DNA of 64,000 nucleotides. It comes from Christensenella sp. UBA3700. GTDB taxonomy: Bacteria; Bacillota; Clostridia; Christensenellales; UBA3700. This document shows positions 23,284 through 31,027 of the stretch, one piece after another. The DNA is taken from NCBI GenBank assembly GCA_002372775.1, contig DFIJ01000078.1, positions 2,736-66,735 on the forward strand, read 5' to 3'. The notes beneath the pieces are model-generated. The model made no database searches. It was not told where the DNA came from and saw only the letters and a list, made by a program, of their open reading frames with translations. The translations under genes were made by a program, and so were the position numbers. The first letter of the stretch is position 1; every line of letters begins with the position of its first letter.

Positions 23284-24771
23284 ATGAATTATGTAAGTAC
23301 AAGAGACAAAGAATGTAAGGTTACATCTGCTGAAGCTATCAGAGATGGTTTATCTAAGGATGGCGGTTTATTCGTTCCAGAAAAGATACCAACATTAACA
23401 AAGGCAGATTTTGATAAGCTTATTGAATTATCTTATGAAGAAAGAGCTGCTTTCGTTCTAAGCAAGTTCTTAGAAGATTATACTTATGATGAATTATTAG
23501 GTTATGCTAAGGCTGCATATTCAAGATTCTATGGAGACGATCCATGTCCACTTGTTAATGTTGCAGATGATTTATATGTTCTTGAATTATGGCATGGTCC
23601 AACATGTGCATTTAAGGATATGGCATTAACTATGTTACCTCACTTATTAACAGGCGCTAGAAAGAAGACTGGTGAAAAGTCTAAAACATTAATCCTTGTT
23701 GCTACATCTGGTGATACAGGTAAGGCTGCTCTAGAAGGATTTAGAGATGTCGATGGCGTTGATATTATTGTATTCTATCCATCAGATGGTGTTTCTGATA
23801 TGCAAAAATTACAAATGAAGACACAAATTGGTAACAACGTTTACGTTTGTGCTATCAATGGTAATTTCGATGATGCACAATCTGCTGTTAAGACAATCTT
23901 TAATGATGATGCTATTAAGGCAGACTTATTATCTAAGGGATATAAGTTATCTTCAGCTAACTCAATTAACTGGGGTAGACTTGCTCCACAAATCGCATAC
24001 TATGTATCAAGCTACTGCGATTTATTAGCAGGTGATAGAATCAAGTTTGGCGATAAGGTAAACTTCTGTGTTCCATCAGGTAACTTTGGTAACATTTTAG
24101 CTGGTTATTATGCTAGCAAGATGGGAGTTCCAGTAAACAAGTTTATCTGCGCTTCTAACTCAAATAAGGTATTAACAGATTTCTTCACAACTGGTACATA
24201 TGATATCAACCGTGAATTCTTTAAGACAATGAGCCCTTCTATGGATATTTTGATTTCATCAAACTTAGAAAGATTCTTATTTGAAATATCAGGTAGAGAT
24301 GATAAGTTAATCGCATCAAGAATGGCTGCTTTAAAGAAAGATGGTAAGTACACTGTAACAGATGCTGAATTAAAGAAGATTAGAGAAATGTTCGATGCTG
24401 GATTCGCTTCAGAATTAGATACTAAAGATGCAATCCATATGGAAGATGAACTTGATGGTTATGTTATGGATACACATACAGGTGTTGCTATGGCTGTATA
24501 TCAAGATTATATTGAAAGAACAATGGATACAACTCCTGGCATTATCGTTTCTACAGCTTCAGCTTACAAGTTCCCAGCTGATGTATATCAAGCATTAACA
24601 GGAAAGAAGATTGCTGATGCATTTGAAGCTTCTGAAAAATTAAATGAAGAAACTGGTCTTGAAATTCCAGAACCATTAAAGGGATTAAGAGAAAGAGAAG
24701 TTAGATTTAACGACGTAATTGATAAGAAAGATATTGCTAATGCAGTATTATCTTACGTAGATAAGAAATAG
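23284..24771 (+). CDS. thrC: Threonine synthase
   Basis: This 495-residue PLP enzyme converts O-phosphohomoserine to threonine. It has the long bacterial/fungal form with the N-terminal STRD / SKDGGLFVP region. The PLP-lysine motif is HGPTCAFKDMA (near 115), ATSGDTGKAAL follows, and the phosphate-binding PSGNFGN segment is clear. GAGG precedes the ATG, 14 bases after the upstream synthase, so they are probably cotranscribed. No thrB or hom is in the window. Confidence 0.95.
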   Translation: MNYVSTRDKECKVTSAEAIRDGLSKDGGLFVPEKIPTLTKADFDKLIELSYEERAAFVLSKFLEDYTYDELLGYAKAAYSRFYGDDPCPLVNVADDLYVLELWHGPTCAFKDMALTMLPHLLTGARKKTGEKSKTLILVATSGDTGKAALEGFRDVDGVDIIVFYPSDGVSDMQKLQMKTQIGNNVYVCAINGNFDDAQSAVKTIFNDDAIKADLLSKGYKLSSANSINWGRLAPQIAYYVSSYCDLLAGDRIKFGDKVNFCVPSGNFGNILAGYYASKMGVPVNKFICASNSNKVLTDFFTTGTYDINREFFKTMSPSMDILISSNLERFLFEISGRDDKLIASRMAALKKDGKYTVTDAELKKIREMFDAGFASELDTKDAIHMEDELDGYVMDTHTGVAMAVYQDYIERTMDTTPGIIVSTASAYKFPADVYQALTGKKIADAFEASEKLNEETGLEIPEPLKGLREREVRFNDVIDKKDIANAVLSYVDKK

Positions 24772-24782
24772 GGGATTAAAAC

Positions 24783-25778
24783 ATGAAGACAATATATAGT
24801 GCTATACAACCATCAGGAATAATGACACTAGGAAACTATATCGGTGCAGTAGATAACTGGCATAGAATGCAAGCTGATGCAAATAATTCTTGTATCTTTG
24901 CTCTTGCAGATCTACACACAATTACAGTAAGACAAGAACCAGCACAATTCCGCAAGAATGCTATGAGTTTCTATGCTTTATTATTAGCACTAGGTCTTGA
25001 TCCAAAAAAGAGCATTATATATTTCCAATCTCATGTTATGGAACATGCTTATTTATCTTGGCTTTTAAATTGCTACACAATGGTAGGCGAGATGAATAGA
25101 ATGACTCAATTTAAGGATAAATCTCAAAAGCACCAAGATAACATCAATATGGGTCTTATGGATTATCCTGTTCTTATGGCTGCAGATATTCTTTTATATG
25201 ATACAGATGAAGTACCAGTAGGTATTGACCAAATGCAACATATTGAAATCTGTAGAGATATTGCTATGAGAGTAAATAGTATCTATGGTGATGTATTTAG
25301 AATTCCAAAGGGTGTTTTAACAAAAGTTGGTGCTAAGGTTATGTCACTACAAGATCCTACTGCTAAAATGAGTAAATCAGATCCAAATCCAAAAGCTGTT
25401 ATTTCAGTTTTAGATGAAGATTCTGTTATTTTAAAGAAATTTAAGAGCGCTGTTACAGATAGTGAAACAGTTATTCGATTCGACCCAGAGAATAAGCCTG
25501 GTGTTTCTAATCTATTAACAATATTATCTGTTGCTTCAGGAAAGAGCATTGAAACTCTTGAAAAAGAATTTGAAGGCTTAATGTATGGTCATCTAAAGGT
25601 AAGAACAGGAGAAGCTGTAATCGAAATGCTAAAGCCTATGAAGGAAGAATATAAGAGATTAATCAATGATGAGGCTTATCTTCTATCTTGTGCTAAAGAT
25701 GGCGCTGAAAGAGCTGCTGCTATTGCAGAAAAGACTTTAAGAAGATTTAAAGACGCTATAGGATACGTTTCACTATAA
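24783..25778 (+). CDS. trpS: Tryptophanyl-tRNA synthetase
   Basis: This 331-residue class I synthetase has the HIGH-equivalent TLGN in the QPSGIMTLGNYIG N-terminus, DLHT, the tryptophan-site segment QMQHIE, and a consensus KMSKS (195-199). The compact length fits bacterial TrpRS. AGGGG precedes the ATG. Its stop codon overlaps the start of the next gene (TAATG). Confidence 0.97.
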   Translation: MKTIYSAIQPSGIMTLGNYIGAVDNWHRMQADANNSCIFALADLHTITVRQEPAQFRKNAMSFYALLLALGLDPKKSIIYFQSHVMEHAYLSWLLNCYTMVGEMNRMTQFKDKSQKHQDNINMGLMDYPVLMAADILLYDTDEVPVGIDQMQHIEICRDIAMRVNSIYGDVFRIPKGVLTKVGAKVMSLQDPTAKMSKSDPNPKAVISVLDEDSVILKKFKSAVTDSETVIRFDPENKPGVSNLLTILSVASGKSIETLEKEFEGLMYGHLKVRTGEAVIEMLKPMKEEYKRLINDEAYLLSCAKDGAERAAAIAEKTLRRFKDAIGYVSL

Positions 25779-26650
25779 TGTATGGTTATGTTTTACCCGA
25801 TAAGCCAAACATGTTCGTAAAGGACTATTCTCTTTATAAGGCATTTTATTGTGGCTTATGTAAGAGTACGGGTAAAATGTGTGGCCAATTAATGCGTTTT
25901 ACAACAAACTATGATATGACATTTTTAAATGTTTTATATCATGCCATTCTAGATAAAGAAGTTAAATTCTCGGAAGAGACTTGTATATTAAATCCAATTA
26001 AGAAAAAGAGTGTAGTTGTTGATGATGAATTAACTCACGATATTATTGATATTAATAATATATTATCCCACTATAAATGTATTGATGATGTTATAGATAA
26101 TAAGAGTTTAAACAAGAAGATTGCCGATGATCTTGTTATTAAATCTAGATACAATAAATCTAAGAAAAAGTTTGTAAAAATAGATGAAATTGTATCCAAA
26201 GGATACAATGACTTAAGACTTTTAGAAGAATCTAATTGTGGTTCTGTAGATAGAGTTGCTCATCCTTTTGCTAACATCATGCAAGGCATTTCGAAAGAAT
26301 TATTCAAAGATAAATATACTGAAGAAATTGGAGAAATGATGTATGCACTTGGAAAGTGGGTATACATTATGGATGCAATAGACGATATTGATGACGATTA
26401 TAAAGAAGGAAAGTTTAACTTTTTTTTAGTTAACTATGAATATAATAATAAAGGACAGTTCCTTTTAGACAAGAAGGGTGACCTTGAGTTCATTCTTATG
26501 AATTGTTATAATACAATACGTAAGAACTTTGATAAAATAAACATAAATAAATATGAAGGAGTATTAACAAATATTTTGTGGTATGGTATTTTAACTAACA
26601 CAAAAGATATGTTAACAAGAAAAGAAAAATGCAAAAAGATCCGTATTTAA
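25778..26650 (+). CDS. DUF5685-type cysteine-containing protein, function unknown
   Basis: This 290-residue protein begins MYGYVLPDKP, with YCGLCK near residue 30 and a helical body. It includes the acidic DAIDDIDDDYKEGKFN segment near residue 205, reminiscent of metal- or diphosphate-binding Asp clusters. The pattern matches DUF5685, a mostly clostridial family without assigned function. It is translationally coupled to trpS upstream and overlaps the J-domain-like gene downstream by 22 bases. The tight linkage to that gene suggests the two act together. Confidence 0.75.
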   Translation: MYGYVLPDKPNMFVKDYSLYKAFYCGLCKSTGKMCGQLMRFTTNYDMTFLNVLYHAILDKEVKFSEETCILNPIKKKSVVVDDELTHDIIDINNILSHYKCIDDVIDNKSLNKKIADDLVIKSRYNKSKKKFVKIDEIVSKGYNDLRLLEESNCGSVDRVAHPFANIMQGISKELFKDKYTEEIGEMMYALGKWVYIMDAIDDIDDDYKEGKFNFFLVNYEYNNKGQFLLDKKGDLEFILMNCYNTIRKNFDKININKYEGVLTNILWYGILTNTKDMLTRKEKCKKIRI

Positions 26651-27267
26651 TCCTTGGTATTGAAAGGGGTGCTTCTCAAGAAGAAGTTGAAAAAGCCTAT
26701 AAGACACTAAGAGCTAAATATTCCGATTTAAAATTCGAAGAAGGCGAAGTAGGTGCTAATGCAGCTAAGATGCTTGGTAAGCTTGATATGGCTTACGAAG
26801 ATTGCCTTATGGATATAAAAGATAGGGAAAATGTTAAGAATTATGGCTCATCATATGGTGAGATAGATAGTTTAATTAAAGAAAAGAAATATGAGGAAGC
26901 ACAAACTCTTTTAGATAAGTGTGAAGTAAGAGATGCTGAGTGGCATTATATGGAAGCTCAAATCTTCTATAAGAGACAATGGCATTCAGAAGCTAAAGCT
27001 CAACTTGAAATCGCTTGTGATTTAGATCCATCAAATGAAAAATATAAATCTACACTTGATAGATTAGAAAGAGTAATGAATAGACCAAAAGACGCTGAAT
27101 TTAATTCAGAAAGAGGTCAAAGACAATCAAGAGCTGGCTATGCAAATCCAAATAGTTCAGACTTTGCAGATAATGGTACAGATGCTTGCTGTAATGCATG
27201 TTCAACATTATTGTGTGCAGATTGTTGTTGTGAATGTATGGGTGGAGATTTAATTCCTTGTTGTTAA
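26629..27267 (+). CDS. J-domain-like protein lacking HPD, with cysteine-rich tail
   Basis: This 212-residue protein begins with a J-domain-like helical hairpin (DPYLILGIERGASQEEVEKAY). The invariant HPD tripeptide, which stimulates DnaK, should follow LRAKY but reads SDL. A TPR-like helical middle follows (EAQTLLDKCEV, EAKAQLEIACDLDPSNEKY). The last 30 residues hold about ten cysteines in CC pairs (CCNACSTLLCADCCCECM), apparently metal-binding or palmitoylation-like. It overlaps the DUF5685 gene by 22 bases, and GAAAAG-type purines precede the ATG. A chaperone-stimulating role is unlikely without HPD; scaffold or metal binding is inference. Confidence 0.78.
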   Translation: MQKDPYLILGIERGASQEEVEKAYKTLRAKYSDLKFEEGEVGANAAKMLGKLDMAYEDCLMDIKDRENVKNYGSSYGEIDSLIKEKKYEEAQTLLDKCEVRDAEWHYMEAQIFYKRQWHSEAKAQLEIACDLDPSNEKYKSTLDRLERVMNRPKDAEFNSERGQRQSRAGYANPNSSDFADNGTDACCNACSTLLCADCCCECMGGDLIPCC

Positions 27268-27268
27268 A

Positions 27269-27808
27269 ATGAAAAAGCTTACAGGAAAAGAAATAGCTTT
27301 AAGTGGAATATCCGCAGCACTTGCAATAGTATTTATTTTAGGCGCAGTATATGTGCCTAATTTAACTTTATCTTTCTATGTATTTTCCGCAATTGCTATA
27401 TCTTTGCCTCTATTAAAGAACCTTGTTATATCTTCAATTTTGTCATATGTCGTAGCATCAATTGTCGCGTTTTTACTAGTTTCAGTTAATGCTATGCCTT
27501 TTATATTATTCTTTGGATTATATGCTATTATTTCATGGCTTTTAGACTTTAAATTTTATAAGCTTGAATATATTCCAAAAGGAGTTAGAATAGGCCTTAT
27601 TATATTCCAAAAGATTATTTATTTTGTTATGGTATTCTTTGGATGCTATTTCCTAATGGAGTTAACTGTTGCTGATTTCAAGTTGTTTGACACAACTTTA
27701 TCCTTACCAGTTTTAATGCTTATAGCTTTTGTTATATTTGTTTTATATGACTTCCTATATAGAGAAGCCTTTAAAATGGTTAAAAGAAGACTCGAAAATA
27801 AAATCTAA
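27269..27808 (+). CDS. Polytopic membrane protein, function unknown
   Basis: This 179-residue protein has about five or six hydrophobic segments. The size and the start (KKLTGKEIALSGISAALAIVFILG) recall substrate-binding S components of ECF vitamin transporters, but I see no substrate-specific motif. It begins one base after the stop of the J-domain-like gene, so it belongs to the same transcript as trpS. Treat the ECF resemblance as a suggestion only. Confidence 0.65.
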   Translation: MKKLTGKEIALSGISAALAIVFILGAVYVPNLTLSFYVFSAIAISLPLLKNLVISSILSYVVASIVAFLLVSVNAMPFILFFGLYAIISWLLDFKFYKLEYIPKGVRIGLIIFQKIIYFVMVFFGCYFLMELTVADFKLFDTTLSLPVLMLIAFVIFVLYDFLYREAFKMVKRRLENKI

Positions 27809-27810
27809 CA

Positions 27811-27839
27811 TTGATAATATCCCTCTTATTGTTTAGAAT
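27811..27839 (+). promoter_or_regulatory. Promoter for the second PAP2 gene
   Basis: TTGATA (27811-27816) and TAGAAT (27834-27839) have a 17-base spacer, 20 bases before the ATG. Confidence 0.65.
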
Positions 27840-27859
27840 ATTAATTAAGGGGAAATATT

Positions 27860-28897
27860 ATGAAACTAACACAGAAAACTAAAACTATCATTGCGATAAG
27901 TGCGTTTTTAGTTGTATTTATTGCATTATTATTAATAGCAACTTTTTGCGATTTACAAATATCTAAAATTTTAACAAAACATACTCTTCCAGAAGGACAA
28001 TATATAACAAACAGTTTCTATCCTGCAATAATGGAAATATTAGGTTCTGCGCCTGTATATTTACTAGTAGGATGTGGTTCAACTATCTTGTTCTTATTCT
28101 TCTTTAGAGACCAAAAAGAAACATGGAAAAAGTGCATAAGTGTTATCTTTGCCGTTTTTGGTATCTTGGCATGGAAAAAGTTTTTAGAAGATACTGTTCA
28201 ATATATTATTGAACACTATGCATTAGCAGATGACCCTGTTGTTCATACAGGCTCATGGTATGGCGCCGTAATCATTATTATGTCAATTATGTATGAAGCA
28301 GTTGAAATTTTAGCATTAAATAACATAAAGAAAGAGACAATGCAAAAACTTGTTTGGCTTGCTGTAATTGCTTATATAACAGCATTAGTTCCAACAGTTT
28401 TAATTAATATAGTAATAAAGAATCCAGTAGGAAGAATTAGATATAGAGCAATGAATGTTCATCCAGATAATCCTCTATATGGATTTGCCGCTTATACCCC
28501 ATGGTATGTAGCAAAAGGACAATGGTTATCTAAGGACGAAATGTTGCTTCTATTTGGTTCAACGGATGCTTTAAAATCATTCCCATCAGGTCATACATCA
28601 TCTGCAGCAACCGTATATGCTCTTATAGCGCTTCCAAAAACACTTGGAAAAGAAAAAGATAAAAAATGGATGTTACCATGTCTAATTTGTCCAATTGTTT
28701 ATTCAGGTGCAGTAGCCATCGGAAGAATAATGGCAGGTGCTCATTTTATGAGCGATGTGCTTGTTGGTGGAACAATGGCATTCGTTTGTGCTGTACTTTC
28801 TATGGAAGGATTCCTATATAAATGGGACAATATTAAATCGATTTTTAGAAAAGCAAGTAGCTTTACAGAAATTAAAAAAGCAGAACAAACAGAATAG
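27860..28897 (+). CDS. PAP2 superfamily membrane phosphatase (second copy)
   Basis: This 345-residue protein has about seven to eight hydrophobic segments and all three PAP2 motifs. C1 is KNPVGRIRYR, C2 is SFPSGHTSSA (near 240), and C3 is GRIMAGAHFMSDV (near 288). It is longer than the 14609 homologue and has a better C1 motif. Relatives act on lipid phosphates at the membrane's outer face. AAGGGG precedes the ATG. It is monocistronic, with a promoter and a terminator. Confidence 0.85.
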   Translation: MKLTQKTKTIIAISAFLVVFIALLLIATFCDLQISKILTKHTLPEGQYITNSFYPAIMEILGSAPVYLLVGCGSTILFLFFFRDQKETWKKCISVIFAVFGILAWKKFLEDTVQYIIEHYALADDPVVHTGSWYGAVIIIMSIMYEAVEILALNNIKKETMQKLVWLAVIAYITALVPTVLINIVIKNPVGRIRYRAMNVHPDNPLYGFAAYTPWYVAKGQWLSKDEMLLLFGSTDALKSFPSGHTSSAATVYALIALPKTLGKEKDKKWMLPCLICPIVYSGAVAIGRIMAGAHFMSDVLVGGTMAFVCAVLSMEGFLYKWDNIKSIFRKASSFTEIKKAEQTE

Positions 28898-28921
28898 ATT
28901 TAATTAAATTTAGTAAAGAGG

Positions 28922-28953
28922 ATTGGAAGGTTTATGAAATCTTCCAATTTTTT
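28922..28953 (+). terminator. Rho-independent terminator after the PAP2 gene
   Basis: The perfect 8-bp stem ATTGGAAG / CTTCCAAT is followed by six T. Confidence 0.92.
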
Positions 28954-29018
28954 ATTCATATTTTTACGTATTCGATACATATATTATTGATAACCTATTA
29001 ATATAATTAATAATTTTA

Positions 29019-29048
29019 TTGCTAGGGTATAAAAGGCTGTGTTATAAT
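29019..29048 (+). promoter_or_regulatory. Promoter for pckG
   Basis: TTGCTA (29019-29024) and an extended -10 TGT-TATAAT (29040-29048) have an 18-base spacer. The leader contains a strong AAAGGAG site. Confidence 0.82.
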
Positions 29049-29087
29049 GGATGGCGATAAAAATTATTTTAAAGGAGTGTTTTCAAT

Positions 29088-30920
29088 ATGGCTATTACTG
29101 AAAATAAGGCTATTACAACAAACAAGAAGGTTCTAGAATTCGTTGAAAAGCAAATCGAATTATTAAAACCATCTAAGGTTCTTTGGATCGATGGATCAGA
29201 AGAAATCTACACACAACTAACAAATGAAGCCGTAGCTAAAGGCGACATGATTAGATTAAATGAAAAGACATACCCAGGCTGCTTACTACATAGAACAAAG
29301 CCAAATGACGTTGCTCGTGTTGAAGCAAGAACATTTATTTGCTCAAAGAAGGAAGAAGATGCAGGTCGTATGTACAACTGGTGTGATCCTCAAGAAATGT
29401 ATGCTAAGTTAAACAACATTATGGCAGGTTCATTCGCTGGTGAAACAATGTACATCATCCCATATTCAATGGGTCCTGTTGGTGGTCCTATCTCTAAGAT
29501 CGGTATCGAAATTACAAGCTCTATCTACGTAGTTCTAAACATGAGAATTATGGCTAGAGTTGGTAAGAACGTTCTAGATGCTCTTGGCGATTCTAACGAT
29601 TTCGTTAGAGGAACACATGCTAAGTGCTCAGTAAACCCAGATGACAGATATATTTGCCAATTCCCAGAAGATAATACAATCATCTCAGTTAACTCTAACT
29701 ATGGTGGTAACGTATTACAAGGTAAGAAGTGCTTCGCATTAAGAATTGCTTCATACCAAGGTAAGAACGAAGGATGGATGGCTGAACACATGTTAATTCT
29801 TGGTATCAAGAGACCAAATAAAGAAACAGTTTATATGTGTGCTGCATTCCCATCAGCTTGTGGTAAGACAAACTTAGCTATGTTAATTCCACCTAAGTCA
29901 TTCCAAGATAAGGGATACGAAGTATTCACAGTTGGTGATGATATTTCATGGATTAAGCCAGGTCCAGATGGTAGATTATATGCTATCAACCCAGAAAATG
30001 GTTTCTTCGGTGTTGCTCCTGGAACAAACAAGAAGTCAAACTACAATGCTTTAATGTCAACAAAGAAGAATGCTATCTTCACAAACGTTGCTATTAACCC
30101 AGATACAATGGAACCATGGTGGGAAGCTATGGAGAAAGACGCTCCAGATAAGAAGAAGCCAGACTTCCTAGTAGATTGGACAGGTAAGCAATGGTGGCCA
30201 GGTATGGTTGATGCTGACGGTAAGGAAATTAAGGCAGCTCATCCAAACTCAAGATTCACAGCTCCAGCTGAAAACTGCCCATGTATCTCTCCAGTATTTA
30301 AGGATGGTACTCCAGTACCTATTAGCGCTTTCATCTTCGGTGGAAGACGTCCAACAACTGTACCACTTGTATATCAAGCTAAGTCTTGGAACGATGGTGT
30401 ATTCATTGGTTCTATCATGGGTTCTGAAACAACAGCTGCTGCTACAGGTGCTGTAGGTGTAGTAAGAAGAGACCCAATGGCTATGAGACCATTCTTCGGA
30501 TATCACGTAGCTGATTACTTCCAACACTGGATCGAAATGGGAGAAAAGACTCCTGTTGATAAGCAACCAAAGATCTTCAACGTTAACTGGTTTAGAACAG
30601 ACAAAGATGGTAACTTCATTTGGCCAGGTTTCGGCGACAACATGAGAGTTCTTGATTGGATGTTAAAGAGAATCGATGGTGAAGTTGATGCTCAAGATAC
30701 AGCAATCGGTTATGTTCCATACTCTAAGGATATCGACTTAACAGGTTTAGATAACTTCTCAGAAGAAACATTAAAGGAAATCTTAGTAGTAGATAACGAT
30801 GCTTGGAAGAAGGAAGCTGAAGGCGTTAAGGAATTCTATGCAACTCTAAACGTTGGTGGAAAGATGCCTAAGATCTTATTAGATAAGGCTGATGCTTTAC
30901 TAGAAAAGGTTTCTAAATAA
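29088..30920 (+). CDS. pckG: Phosphoenolpyruvate carboxykinase (GTP)
   Basis: This 610-residue enzyme interconverts oxaloacetate and PEP with GTP/GDP. The GTP-type family is identified by the kinase loop FPSACGKTNLAM, with the reactive cysteine at about 258. YIIPYSMGP, the GDDISWIKPG metal-binding segment and FGGRRP agree. Codon use is visibly more biased and C-ending than in neighbours (AAC, TTC, ATC), which suggests high expression. In fermenting Clostridia it may run either way: gluconeogenesis, or CO2 fixation to oxaloacetate. It is monocistronic. Confidence 0.97.
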   Translation: MAITENKAITTNKKVLEFVEKQIELLKPSKVLWIDGSEEIYTQLTNEAVAKGDMIRLNEKTYPGCLLHRTKPNDVARVEARTFICSKKEEDAGRMYNWCDPQEMYAKLNNIMAGSFAGETMYIIPYSMGPVGGPISKIGIEITSSIYVVLNMRIMARVGKNVLDALGDSNDFVRGTHAKCSVNPDDRYICQFPEDNTIISVNSNYGGNVLQGKKCFALRIASYQGKNEGWMAEHMLILGIKRPNKETVYMCAAFPSACGKTNLAMLIPPKSFQDKGYEVFTVGDDISWIKPGPDGRLYAINPENGFFGVAPGTNKKSNYNALMSTKKNAIFTNVAINPDTMEPWWEAMEKDAPDKKKPDFLVDWTGKQWWPGMVDADGKEIKAAHPNSRFTAPAENCPCISPVFKDGTPVPISAFIFGGRRPTTVPLVYQAKSWNDGVFIGSIMGSETTAAATGAVGVVRRDPMAMRPFFGYHVADYFQHWIEMGEKTPVDKQPKIFNVNWFRTDKDGNFIWPGFGDNMRVLDWMLKRIDGEVDAQDTAIGYVPYSKDIDLTGLDNFSEETLKEILVVDNDAWKKEAEGVKEFYATLNVGGKMPKILLDKADALLEKVSK

Positions 30921-30943
30921 TTAGAAATTTAATCTAAAAATAT

Positions 30944-30978
30944 ATGGCTCTAGAATGAAAATTCTAGGGCCATTTTTT
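30944..30978 (+). terminator. Rho-independent terminator after pckG
   Basis: A 13-bp stem with one G-T pair, starting ATGGC and ending GCCAT, has a four-base loop and is followed by six T. Confidence 0.94.
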
Positions 30979-31007
30979 CGTATTATGGGTTTAAAAATAA
31001 AAATAAA

Positions 31008-31018
31008 TATAATATAAT
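31008..31018 (+). promoter_or_regulatory. Overlapping -10 elements, near-leaderless start for the RND gene
   Basis: Two overlapping TATAAT hexamers (31008-31013 and 31013-31018) lie 10-15 bases before the ATG. The transcript would start within a few bases of the start codon. No ribosome binding site is present. The -35 region is weak (TTTAAA at 30990). Confidence 0.55.
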
Positions 31019-31027
31019 ATTATAGAT

